64,000 bases of DNA, from the NCBI GenBank assembly GCA_027886175.1, contig JAJNNQ010000006.1, positions 7,750,001-7,814,000 on the forward strand, in the 5' to 3' direction. Of the stretch, positions 23,827-34,443 are shown one piece after another. Numbering within the stretch: the stretch's first letter is position 1; every line of letters begins with the position of its first letter. The notes beneath the pieces were generated by a model that was not told where the DNA came from, made no database searches, and saw only the letters and a program-made list of their open reading frames with translations. The stretch comes from Phylloscopus collybita. Lineage: Eukaryota > Chordata > Aves > Passeriformes > Phylloscopidae. The position numbers were made by a program, and so were the translations under genes.

Positions 23827-25562
23827 GAGGCCGGCCACTGGGATTCTGGAGCCGAAGCTACAGAGGGTCCGAGGACAACTACACTCCCACAGAGAAGGAG
23901 ATCTTGGCCGCCTACGAAGGAGTTCAAGCTGCCTCGGAAGTGATTGGCACTGAAGCGCAACTCCTCCTGGCACCCCGACTACCGGTGCTGGGATGGATGT
24001 TTAAAGGAAAGGTTCCCTCCACCCACCATGCCACCAATGCTACCTGGAGCAAGTGGATTGGTGTCATTACACAACGCGCCCGAGTTGGGAGACTGAATTG
24101 CCCTGGAATTTTAGAGGTAATTACAAACTGGCCCGAAGGTGAAAGTTTCAGTGTGGCAGATGAAGAACAAGAACCAGTGACCCGGGTGGAGGAAGCTCCG
24201 CCATACAACCAGCTGCCAGCAGAGGAAGCCCGTTACGCTTTATTCACCGACGGTTCCTGCCGTGTCATAGGGATGAGTCGGAGGTGGAAAGCAGCTGTAT
24301 GGAGCCCCACACGACAGGTCGCAGAGGCCACTGAAGGAGAGGGTGGATCCAGTCAATATGCTGAACTCAAGGCCATTCAACTGGCCCTAGATATTGCAGA
24401 GAGGGAAAAGTGGCCAAGGCTCTATTTGTATACTGATTCGTGGATGATAGCCAATGCTCTGTGGGGATGGCTGAAGAAGTGGAAAGAGGCGAACTGGCAG
24501 CGTAGAGGCAAACCAATTTGGGCTGCTGAAGAATGGAAAGATATTGCTGCCCGGTTAGAGAACCTACTTGTGAAGATTCGCCATGTAGATGCCCATGTCC
24601 CCAGAAGCAGAGCTAATGAGGAGCAGCAAAACAATCAGCAGGTAGATCAAGCTGCAAAGATAGGGGATTTGAAAATAGATCTTGACTGGGAGCACAAGGG
24701 AGAGTTGTTCCTAGCACGATGGGCCCATGATGCCTCAGGTCACCAAGGTAGAGATGCCACCTATAAGTGGGCACGAGACCGAGGGGTGGATCTAACCATG
24801 GACAGCATTTCTCAAGTTATCCGTGACTGTGAGACGTGTGCTGCCATCAAGCAAGCCAAGCGGATGAAGCCCCTCTGGTACGGTGGACGGTGGTCTAAGT
24901 ATAAGTATGGGGAGGCCTGGCAGATTGATTACATCACACTGCCTCAGACCCGCCAAGGCAAGCGCCATGTGCTGACCATGGTAGAAGCCACCACGGGATG
25001 GTTGGAAACCTACCCTGTATCCCATGCTACAGCCCGTAACACCATCCTGGGCCTTGAGAAGCAGGTCCTTTGGAGACACGGTACGCCCGAGAGAATTGAG
25101 TCAGACAATGGGACTCATTTTAAAAATAGTCTTATTAAAAACTGGGCTAGGGAACATGGTATTGAGTGGGTGTACCATATCCCCTACCATGCACCAGCTG
25201 CAGGTAAGATAGAGAGGTACAATGGGTTGTTAAAAACCACCCTGAAAGCATTGGGTGGGGGGTCCTTAAAAAATTGGGAGCAGCATTTAGCAAAGGCCAC
25301 CTGGTTGGTTAACACCCGAGGTTCTACCAACCGAGGGGGTCCTGCTCAGTCTCAGCTCCTTAATGTAGTAGATGGAGATAAAGCCCCAGTGGCCCGTGTT
25401 AAAAGTTTGTTGGGAAAGACAGTATGGATCAACCCTACCTCGAGTACAGGCAAACCCATCCGTGGAATTGTCTCTGCTCAAGGACCGGGTTGTACATGGT
25501 GGATAATGCAGAAAGATGGAACAGTACGATGTGTACCTCAGGGGGATCTGAATGTGGGGTAG
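23682..25562 (+). CDS. ERVL-like pol remnant: RNase H and integrase, open frame
   Basis: The frame is 626 codons, but its first 50 codons are antisense of the inverted reverse-transcriptase piece, so true pol sequence starts near 23832. It begins with the reverse-transcriptase connection (WSRSYRG, residue 56 on). RNase H has its four acidic residues: D190 in FTDGS, E228 in AELKA, D252 in YTDSW and D322 in QVDQAAK. Integrase follows, with a zinc-binding H349, H354, C383, C386 set, a D416, D475, E511 triad with exactly 35 residues between the last two, and a C-terminal domain ending at CVPQGDL. The stop is followed by a short spacer and the 3' LTR. Gag, protease and most reverse transcriptase are missing, so no autonomous function is expected. 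Sequence type points to avian class III ERV. No host gene is implied. Confidence 0.95.
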   Translation: MIFSPFSKTSAAVFPHTMMSSMYCRWSGASPFSSASWISPWQKVPGETRGRPLGFWSRSYRGSEDNYTPTEKEILAAYEGVQAASEVIGTEAQLLLAPRLPVLGWMFKGKVPSTHHATNATWSKWIGVITQRARVGRLNCPGILEVITNWPEGESFSVADEEQEPVTRVEEAPPYNQLPAEEARYALFTDGSCRVIGMSRRWKAAVWSPTRQVAEATEGEGGSSQYAELKAIQLALDIAEREKWPRLYLYTDSWMIANALWGWLKKWKEANWQRRGKPIWAAEEWKDIAARLENLLVKIRHVDAHVPRSRANEEQQNNQQVDQAAKIGDLKIDLDWEHKGELFLARWAHDASGHQGRDATYKWARDRGVDLTMDSISQVIRDCETCAAIKQAKRMKPLWYGGRWSKYKYGEAWQIDYITLPQTRQGKRHVLTMVEATTGWLETYPVSHATARNTILGLEKQVLWRHGTPERIESDNGTHFKNSLIKNWAREHGIEWVYHIPYHAPAAGKIERYNGLLKTTLKALGGGSLKNWEQHLAKATWLVNTRGSTNRGGPAQSQLLNVVDGDKAPVARVKSLLGKTVWINPTSSTGKPIRGIVSAQGPGCTWWIMQKDGTVRCVPQGDLNVG

Positions 25563-25688
25563 AATGCATATGTGAAGTGTCAAAGGTTCGAGCAAGTAAG
25601 ACAGATGGAAACGTGTAAGTGTCGAAGGTCTGAGTAAGTGAGATGGAAGTTCTTATTGTGTGTCCACGATATGGGATAAGGGGTGGAA

Positions 25689-26219
25689 TGTCCTGGGTTG
25701 ACGGAGCCTTATATCCCATATCTGGACTGGGTTGTTGTGTCTAACAGCCAATGCTTTGCTGGCTGTGGCTTCTACTGCGCTTGCTGCTTTTGGCTTTGCT
25801 GCTGGCTGCTTGCTTGCTTGCTTGCTTGCTCCTGCTTGCTAATTTAGCCGCTTTTGCTTTCTGCTGCTTGTTTTTGTGCTGTTTCTGTTTTTTTTCCTTT
25901 TCTCCCTTTTCCCTCTCCCCGCCCCCCCCCCCCCCCCCCGAAGATTTGGACCGGCTCCGGACCTGAGGACCTGACCTGAGGATCTTCAAGGATCTCCGAG
26001 CCTGCGGAAGAAGCTCTGTGCCCTCCCCCCACAGTAACTTGAGCCTTTTCCTTTTCTCTTGTGGGGGGAAGAGTTCTTGTTAATAAATCGGTTTTTTCCA
26101 CTTGTCTCCTCCAAAGAATTTCCTTCCCAAACCCAGGGCTGGGGGCGGGGAGGGGTGGTGGAGGTTTGTCTTAGGGGACTTCCTCTCGGAGGGTCTTCTA
26201 ATTTGCCCAAACCAATACA
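25689..26219 (+). mobile_element. 3' LTR of the ERVL-like provirus
   Basis: It starts TGTCCTGGGTTGACGG just after the polypurine tract and ends CCCAAACCAATACA. A TATA-like CTTATATCC is at 25708-25716 and AATAAA is at 26082-26087. It contains a (GCTT)n run at about 25809-25829 and a C run at about 25922-25939, both likely length-variable. About 130 bases of U5 remain after the polyadenylation signal, so this end came from a DNA provirus and not from a retroposed transcript. Confidence 0.82.
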
Positions 26220-26228
26220 CTTTTTTTG

Positions 26229-28327
26229 GCAATGGCACAGTTGAGAGCTTGTGGGTAAGGATTAAGGTGCAAGCAAATAATGAAATGTCACCATGGAAGT
26301 CAGCTAAGGATTACCTAGCCAGAGCAATCACACTTATGAATTACTTTTTGAGGAACTAAGGGACACTTTCTAATCAAATGCCTTTGGGGGGCTTCAATTT
26401 GCTGGATGTTAACTGGGAACACCACACAGCTGGCACAAACAAGTCTGGAAGATTAGTGATACACATGGATGATAAGTTCATGGTACAGGTACTAAGGCAG
26501 CTGACTAGCAAAGATGCCCTTATTTTGGTTTTTAACAGAGAAGGTTGCATTAATGAAGTGGTCATTGATGACCATCTTGGCCACAGCGACCACAAAGCAG
26601 TTGAGTTTAAACTCTCTACTGACAGGAGGAAAAGAAATAGCAATACTTCAACCCTTGGCATGAGGAGAGCAGACTTTAGGCTGCTTAGGGAACTAGCGAC
26701 TAAGGTCCAATTTAGAAGGTGTTTGGGTCCACCAGAGCTGATCATTTTTTAAGCACCACCTTTTAAGGGTACAGGAGCAGGCAATTTCAAAATGTTGAAA
26801 GTCAAGCAGACAGGGAAGAAAGTCAGCCTGGCTAAGCAAGGATCTCCGTTTGGAAATAAGGCAAGAAAAGAAGGTGTAAGTCCAGCAGAAGCAAGGTCAG
26901 GTGACATGGGAGGACTGCAGAGATTCCTCTGTAGTGAGAAAATTCAAAGCGCAGCTGGAGTTGAAACTGGACAGTACTGTGGGATGAAATAAAAAAGAGG
27001 TTTTTTAAATATATTAATAGCAAAAATGACATCATCCCATTATAGAATGCAGATGATCACCTCATTCACAGAGACAGAGACAAGGCAGAGATATTTCATG
27101 CTTTTTTTGCCTCTGTCTTCAACACTAACAATGGGGTAAAGGGAGGTCCCAGTGCTCTGAGTTGGAGGACCATGACTGCAAGAATGATCAGTTCCCATTT
27201 GACCTTGAATTTGCGCAGGTGCTGCTTCTCCAGCTGGATCCCTATAAATCTATGGGGGCCAATAGAATTCAAGAATATTAAAAGAGCTGGATAATGTCAT
27301 TGCAAGACATCTCTCTATGATTTTTGAAAAGTTGTGAGAACCTGGAAAGGTCCTAGTAGACTGGAAGCTGTCCAACATTGTCCAAATTTTCAAGAAGGGC
27401 AAAAAGGATGACCCTGGAAACTACAGGCCTGTCAGTCTCAATTCAGTGATTGTTAAAATTATGGAGAAGATTATTCACAGAGGTATTGAAAAACACTTGA
27501 AGAACAATGCAGTCACAGTCAGCATGAACTCATGATGGAAGTCCTGCTTGTCAAACATAATTTCTTTTTTGACAAAGTAACTCACCTAATTGACCAAGGG
27601 GAACCAGTTGATGTAATCTTTTAGGATTTCAGTAAAGTTTTTGATAGTGTCCTTCACAGTATCCTTCTGGATTAAATGCCCAGCATTCAGCTGGATAAAC
27701 ACGTCATGCTATGGGCAAATAGAGGGAGAGAGAGATGGCTTAGAGGGCTGGACAATCACCAACCATATGAAGTTGAACAAAATCAAGTGCCAGATCCTGT
27801 GTCTGAGATGGGGCAACCCTGGATGTACGTACAGACTGGGGACTGAGATGCTGGAAAGCAGTGCTGCAGAAAGGAGCCAAGGGGGTCCTGGTTGATGGCA
27901 AGTTGAACATGAGCCAGGAGTGTCCTGGCATCAGGTAGAGCATCAACAATCTAGTATGGGAGGGGATTGTCCCACTTTGTTCTGCACTGGGGCAACCTCA
28001 CCTTGAGTCCTGGGGGCAGTTTTTAGGTAGTACTAAACTATGAGAAAGGTTCCAAAGGAGGGCAACAAAGATGGTGAAAGGCCTTGAGGGGAAGCCGTAT
28101 GAGGAGCAGCTGAGGTTACTTGGTCTGTTCAGCCTGCAGAAGAAGAGACTGAGGGGACACTTCATTGCAGTTATAACTTCCTTGTGAGGAGGACCAGATA
28201 CTGCTCTCTCCTCTCTGGTGACCAGTGACAGGACTGCCATTAAATTGTGTCAGGAGATATTTAGGTTGCTATTTAGGAAAAAATAGGAAAAGAGATACAC
28301 AATGGTTGCTCACTGAAACAGGCTCCC
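26229..28327 (+). pseudogene. CR1 LINE ORF2 relic (endonuclease and RT)
   Basis: From 26229 the + strand encodes a CR1 ORF2 start (ESLWVRIKVQAN). A 124-codon open piece of endonuclease at 26378-26752 follows, with GFNLLDVNWE, GCINEVV and the catalytic SDHKAVEF motif. Further on come RT pieces: DPYKSMG near 27238, NYRPVSLNSV near 27421 and a DFSKVFDSVLHSILL segment near 27629. The RT core after this is deleted, and the frame resumes near 27785 with QILCLRWGNP and YRLGTEMLESS. The 3' region from about 28040 is typical CR1. Stops and shifts make it inactive. It is cut at 28327 by an LTR and resumes at 29651. Confidence 0.92.
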
Positions 28328-29650
28328 TGTGTTGGGCTTGCATGACTAGGCTTTGTTAGAGGGGTGGCTTCTGTGAGAAGCTGCTAGAAGCTTCCTCCAT
28401 GGCCAGAACAGCCAATGCTGGATGGCTCCAAGACTGATGTGTTGTTGGCCAAGGGTGAGCCAACCAGAAAGGGTGGTAATGCCTCTGTGATAACATATTT
28501 AAGAAGAAAACAAAGTTACTGCAGATATGTAATTGAAGACTGAGAAGACCAGGGAACAGCCTGAGAGTTCAGCCTGAGAGAAGAACTTCTCACAGCTGTG
28601 AAAGGAACAGCCCTGCAGACATCAAGGAGAAGACACCAGTAGAGAAGGAGGGGGAGGAGGCACTCCAGGCACTGGAGCTGAGATTCCCCTGTTGCCCCTG
28701 GCATAGACCATGATGAAGCAGCTGTGCCCCTGCAGGACATGGAGGACCACAGGGATGCAGAGATCCACCTGCAGCCCATGGAGGGGACCCATGAGAACGC
28801 ATGTAGATGCCTGAGAGGAGCCTGTGAACCCGTGGGAGACCTGTGCTGGAGTAGACTCCTGGACGGGACCTGAAGACCTGTGGAGAGAGGAGCCCACACT
28901 GAAGCAGTATTCTTGGTAGGACTTGGAGCCCTGCAAGTAGGGAACCTGCCCTGGAGGTCTGTCCTTGAGGACTGCACCCCATGCAAGTGATTCACATTGA
29001 GCAGTTTGTAGAGAACTGTTGTTACGGGATGAACTCATGTTGGAGAAGTTCAGTGGAGAACTGGCTTCCGTGGGACGGACCCCACGTTAGAGGTAGAGAT
29101 GGACTCCTGTACTTGAGCAATGACAGGAGTCAGCCTGTGCTGAACTGACAGTAACCCCCATTCCTTGTCTCCCTGCTCTGCTGGGCCAGAGAAAGTAGAC
29201 CTGGGAAGTGGGGAGGGATGTTAGCAAGGTTTTAAAAATCTTATTTTACTTCTCATTAGCCTGCTCTGATTTTGTTAGTAATAAATTCAATTAATTTCTC
29301 TAATTCAAGTGTGTTTTGCCCATGATGGTATTTAGTGAGTGAGTTCTCCCAGTGCTTATTTCAGCTTATGAACCCTTCGTTACATTTTCTCTTCCCTGTC
29401 CAGCTATGGAGCAGAGTGAGAGAGAGGATTTGGTGGGTGCCTGGCATCCAGCCAGGGTAAATCCCCTACAGTGTTTTTAGTATCAAAACCCAGGCATGCA
29501 CGCACATTTTTGCTTTTCCTTTCCCAAACTGCCTCATCTAAACCTATGACTTGTTTTCAATCTTGTTTTCTCTCTCCTGTTCGTCTGGGAAGGAGAGTGG
29601 TAGAATGACTTGGTGGGTACCTGTTGTCCAGCCAAGGTCAACTCACCACC
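28328..29650 (+). mobile_element. solo LTR inserted in CR1, 5-bp target duplication
   Basis: The element begins TGTGTTGGGCTTGCATG. CTCCC lies on both sides (28323-28327 and 29651-29655), and joining the flanks restores continuous CR1 sequence, which proves insertion. A TATA-like ACATATTTAAG lies at 28494-28504 and AATAAA at 29280-29285. The U5-like tail occurs twice: an imperfect copy ending near 29470 (CCAGCCAGGGTAAAT) and one ending near 29650 (CCAGCCAAGGTCAAC). Minus-strand frames of 130-159 codons inside it have no recognisable motif. Confidence 0.88.
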
Positions 29651-29823
29651 CTCCCTAGGAAAGTGGTCGCAGCACCAACCTACCAGAGTTCAAGAAGTGT
29701 TTGGACAATGCTCTCAGGCTTATGATGGGATTTTTGTGGCTGTCCTGGGCAGAGCTAGGAGCTAGACTTGATGATCTTCTTGGGTCCCTTCCAATTCAGG
29801 ATATTGAACGATTCTATGAAAAC
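29651..29823 (+). mobile_element. CR1 3' end, continuation of the split element
   Basis: The CR1 resumes with CTCCCTAGGAAAGTGGT, passes GAGTTCAAGAAGTGTTTGGA and CTAGACTTGATGATCTTCTT, and ends at GATTCTATGA, the CR1 terminal repeat. It belongs to the copy that begins at 26229. Confidence 0.92.
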
Positions 29824-31305
29824 ATTCTGCTAAAAATGCAAATAATTTTCTAGCATGAGTGTGAAATTGTATGCAACATTTACTCTTGAATCATATTGAT
29901 GGAAAGCCATCTAGCTAAAATTACATAGAATTACATAGAATCATAAGGTATGATTTTTGAAGTCTGAATTGTAGAATAAAAAACCTTTTAAACCTTAAAC
30001 CTGTTTTACTTTTGCCTCATAAATTCTGTGATACATCATCATATAGACAATTATTAAAAACTGTTTAAATTTTGGGGAGTTTATGGTTAATTCATAATTA
30101 CTTGTCAAAAGCTCAGTTTTATGTTAATTATGTACTTACAGAACTAGAAGTAGTATCTTCTTGGTTCTGGCTTGTAAAATAAAATCTATACTTCATTATA
30201 CAAGATAAGAGAACAAATAAACAAATTATTATCCTTTTCCTAATTTGAAAAATCCTATTGTCAAAAAAAGACTGTTATAAAATATTGCCAAAAGATCAAA
30301 GCAATTTGGACAAGGTATAGGAAGTGTAAAATAGAGGTTAATAGAGGTTAACATTCCCCAATTTGGGCCATTATCTCAACTGCTGAGTTTGAATCATTTA
30401 TTCCTAGTTAATGAATAAACAACACCTTCTAATCCCCAGGGCTCAGGAAGAAAATCATCCATGCATGCTAGGTTTATCAAAGTGGACAAAAGTACACAGA
30501 TAGATGGCATGTAAGAATTAGTCCAATGGTATACACAATGCTATTTCTCTCTCATAAATGCAAAAGAAAGATGACAGTTTTTTTTTTTTCTATAGCTAAT
30601 GATTCTTTTTACCTTCTTTTGTGAAAGCTATGCCATTTTAACACATATGCTTGATCTGTAACTGAAAATTGTTTCCCAATCCTTATAATTTCTAAATAAA
30701 TTTGCTTCTCAGATGCACTGGGAAAAGAGGGCAATAAGGCCTGGTTTTGAATAGCCAAAATAGGAAAACATTGAGTAGAGAAGACAGATAAGACAGGAAA
30801 ATTGTAGTTATTTCATCTTTCAGTAATCTCAAATGATAGCTAATTTTATCTGACTAATATTCACTCTTAAAATGAACGAAAAACTTAACTTTTCTGTTCA
30901 TTTTACTATTTTTTCATTCTATTTCGATCTTATTCTGATGGATTTGCAGAAATGGATTCAGAAGATGTTCATAAAAATACTTCTGGAAAAGTCCTATCCA
31001 ATTTTCTTTTAAAAATTCATTTCCCTGTCATGAAGGATTTATAACTCAGCTGCTATAAACCTTATAACAATTCTGATTTTAAGTAGCTTCAATTGTTTTT
31101 TCTGGTTTTAACATCAGGACAGTCAATATATTTTTCATCATATGATTGTTTACATTTATAATTTCATAAATAAGCTCTTTTTTAAATGAGTGCAGGCTCT
31201 GTGTTGTTTATAGAAATACATCTGTTGAAGCTGTTAATTCTCAGTTCATTCAGAAGGAGATAATAGCTGCTAACTCTACACATTCCCCTGCACTACATTT
31301 GCAAG
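29824..31305. other. unique AT-rich DNA, no gene seen
   Basis: Small direct repeats such as AATTACATAG (near 29921) and TAGAGGTTAA (near 30333) are the only structure that I can see. Confidence 0.55.
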
Positions 31306-31910
31306 TAGAATCATAGAATGGCCTGATCTATAAGGGACCTTAAAGCTTATCTCATTCCAACCTCTATGCCATGAGCAGGGATATCTTCCAGTAGACCAGG
31401 CTGTTCAAAGTCTCATCCAACCTGGCCTTGAACAGTTCCTCTGATGGTGCATCCACAGCTTCTCTGGGCAATATGTTCCAGTGCCCCACCCCCTTCAAGG
31501 TAAATTTCTTCCTTATGTCTCAACTCTCTTTCTATTTAAAGCTATTCCTCCTTGTCCCGATTCTACATACCCATACAAAAAGTTTCTCTCCATCTTTCTT
31601 GTAGGCTCCCTTCAGGTACTTGAAGGCTACCGTTAGGTCACCCCAGAGCCTTCTCCAAGATGAACAAGCCCAATTCTCTCATCTTTTCCCTACAGAGGAT
31701 TTGTTCCATGATTCTAATCACCTTCATGGCCCCCTTCTGGACTTGCTCCAACAGATCAATGTCCTTCCTGAGGACACCAGAGCTGGACACGGCACTCCAG
31801 GTGAGGTCTCACCAAAGCAGAGTAGAGGGGCAGAATCCTTTCTCTCGACCTGTTGGCTATGCTGCTTTTGATGCAGCTGAGGATACCAGTTGCTTTCTGG
31901 TCTGCAAACA
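31306..31910 (-). mobile_element. CR1 LINE 3' half, reverse orientation
   Basis: Read on +, it opens with TAGAATCATAGAATGGCCTG. It continues through CATGAGCAGGGATATCTTCC, CCAACCTGGCCTTGAACAG, TGGTGCATCCACAGCTTCTC, TCCTCCTTGTCC and a CTTCTGGACTTGCTCCAACA stretch. This is the full reverse complement of about 600 bp of a CR1 3' region in good order, and among the best-preserved CR1 tails in the window. Two overlapping + frames of 83 and 145 codons are chance. Confidence 0.95.
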
Positions 31911-33630
31911 CACACTACTGTACTCGATTGTCTGCTTAAAGAGTGAGATTTATCCACTGGTAACCATGTTCTCTCTTAAATCTGGGTTGTTTTGTTTTTT
32001 GTTTGTTTTTGTGGGGGTTTTTTGTTTTGGTTTTGTTTTTGGGGGTTTTTGTTTGTGTTTGTTTTTGGTTTTGTTTTCATTTTTGTTTTCTGTTTAATTG
32101 TTGATTTTTTGTTTAATAAATGCTGTTTCTGATGCTAGATCCTACAGGAGACTACGACAAGGATGCACACATCCAGAACTAGTGAAGCTGACTCCTGGTG
32201 ACCACTAGAGAAGTTAACTTGTCTATCTTCTTAACCTATCTTCTGAAATGGTTAACTGAATTAAAGCAGACAATTATTTAGAGACTTACAGAAGCTAAGT
32301 TTGTTAATAGTAATTAATCCTTTAAAACTCTTAAAGCAGTCACAATAGCAAATAATCTGAAACATAATCTGAGTGATATAGGGTTTAAAATACTTTTCTT
32401 TCTTGCGAATGGAACAATGGCATTCCTATTTTATTACCTGTCATTATCAGATAAAGTTTATACCAGTTTTAAAAGTCTGTCATATTCAGAGAGCTTTGAT
32501 GTCTTTATGAATAATTTGACTAATCTTTTGATTTTGCATTTCTTACCTTACACGTGTATGTGCATATATAGATATATATAGCTTTTGAGACAACTCAGTG
32601 TTTAAAACTTCTCTATATGTATTCTATTTTTTTCAAGTGACATTGAAACTAATCTGCTTCAGAATAAAACTCAAGAACTTTTCTTTTACCCTCAGTGTTC
32701 TGCTGCAATATCTATATTCTGTGATGCCTTTAAGAAATCGAATTACTGCTTTAGGCAACAGTCAGAAAATCCTGATACACATGACATTTTCATTTTTATA
32801 AATTTACTTCATATTTTAAATCTATTTTCTCTTCCCGGCATTCCTAAAAGTAAGTTGGCTTTTATTATCACCACGTTATACTTCAGAATTCTTGCCTTGA
32901 AGGAAATAATCCCTTCATGTTCTCCTATGAGTCAGTAAGCAAGCTCAAATTAGAATTCACCATTCTAAGCTCCACACTCTAAACAATGCCATCTCGTTAT
33001 TTCTTTGAAGATTATTATGAAAAGATGAAATGAGGCATAATATTTGAGGTTTTCCATCATTTTGAGTCTGTTGTTGATCTGATCCACTGCCTGAATTTTA
33101 TTCTGTCAAGTTCAGAACACTGTTTTGATGTGGATATTTTTATACCATTCCTTCCAATTCTTCCTGTAACAGTCTGTTATGTTTTCATTTGAAATGCTGA
33201 CAGCATCAGCTATTTCTTCACATTATCAGATCACCTTTCCTTTATATCTTAACCAAGCTAGACATATTTAAAGTTCTTTTTCTGCAAGTGAGTGTTGGGA
33301 AGCCTTTAATCAACTTTGTTGTCCTTCTTTGCATCCTAATCAATTTCCTGATCATTAAGTGAAAATGAGCATGCACCACCGCACAGTAGTCTGTTGGCAG
33401 GAAGGATTGAAAGTTAGAGGACAGATCTTAAATAATGATGTGGTTTTGTAATATATAGTCAGAATGGCTAATGCTATGCATTTCAGAGAAGACAGGAGAC
33501 CAATGAAATGCTGAATTCATTGACTTCTATGTCAAAATATTCACTTAGTTCTGGGAGGCCAAAATTTATCTGATACATCACCTTGTAAGGATATCCAGAA
33601 TGCATGGATCTGTCCTATCAGGTTACTATG
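31911..33630. other. unique DNA with a GT-rich tract
   Basis: A G and T-only tract, interrupted TTTG and GGGGG units, spans about 31981-32120 and produces a low-complexity phenylalanine-rich frame on +. The rest is AT-rich with no recognisable feature. Confidence 0.55.
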
Positions 33631-34158
33631 TGTCATGGTTTAGGAATGGTATTCCCCAATTTAGTGTTCCCACTTAACAATTTCAAACTAGAAGCTGGTC
33701 TTTCATTCCTCCCTCCCCCTTCCACTCCTACTGCAAAGGAATGGAGAGGAAAATTGGAGGCTCAATAGGTAAAGATCATGGGTTGAGATAAGAACAATTT
33801 GCTGGAAACAGCAAACAAATAGTAATGAAGTGGGCCCTACTTCTTCTTCATCCCTCACTAAGTGAATTGATTTAGTCTTGAATTCTTCTTTTGTCTAAGG
33901 GCAATTGTTAATAGAATGATTGTTCTTCTGGGTCAGCTGCACTTTCAGTGGTCCCAGTCACTACAGGTCTGCTTTCCTCCAATTCCTCCTGAACATGCTG
34001 TCTAGTGATGAGAAGTGTCTGGTAAATAGTAGCCCATTGCATAACTTCACACCTGTTTGGAATTGCAAGAGTATTTTTCTTTCAAATATTTTGCCATGTT
34101 ATTAGTGTCCTGAGTTGTTCAGGGGTGAACTTTCAAGCCACAGGAGCAGAATAGCCCT

Positions 34159-34416
34159 TCAAGAGCTGGCCCATTTTCTCCCATCTTCCAAGTCACTATC
34201 CTTGGGGCATATCTGTGAAAAACCATTGTAAAATATCTTTTTAACTCTAAATGTGGTGTGGATTGCACTGAGGAGACCTGGCAGACTTAGCAACAAGCAC
34301 ATGCTTTCCTTAACATCCAAGGGAAATTCAAAATCCTCAAAAGCTGTTTTAAGAGGTCTAAAGGAGGAAAAGGGGGTGAAATGATGGGGAAAATCATCCT
34401 TCCCTGTTCCCTCCAC
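34159..34416 (-). CDS. unrecognised 85-codon frame inside the compact LTR element
   Basis: The frame lies wholly between the two LTRs, downstream of another frame of similar size. The product would be mixed in composition (MEGTGKDDFPHHF start), with a moderately hydrophobic middle and a charged end. I recognise no gag, protease, pol or env motif. It may be a decayed coding remnant or a chance opening; nothing shows expression. Confidence 0.25.
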   Translation of the reverse strand: MEGTGKDDFPHHFTPFSSFRPLKTAFEDFEFPLDVKESMCLLLSLPGLLSAIHTTFRVKKIFYNGFSQICPKDSDLEDGRKWASS

Positions 34417-34443
34417 AGACTGGGTTTGATTGCTAATGGACTT

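Larger units (their letters stand above)
23660..26219 (+). mobile_element. 5'-truncated, rearranged ERVL-like provirus
   Basis: The block consists of an inverted reverse-transcriptase piece, an open RNase H-integrase frame and a 3' LTR. There is no gag, protease, env or matching 5' LTR. A purine-rich AAGGGGTGGAA at 25678-25688 sits directly before the LTR and fits a polypurine tract. On its right it meets a 5'-truncated CR1. No outer target duplication can be identified because the left end is rearranged. Confidence 0.88.

Noticed and set aside
28516..29038. Three overlapping minus frames of 130-159 codons
   Set aside because: All lie inside the solo LTR at 28328-29650 on the strand opposite to it and have no motifs.
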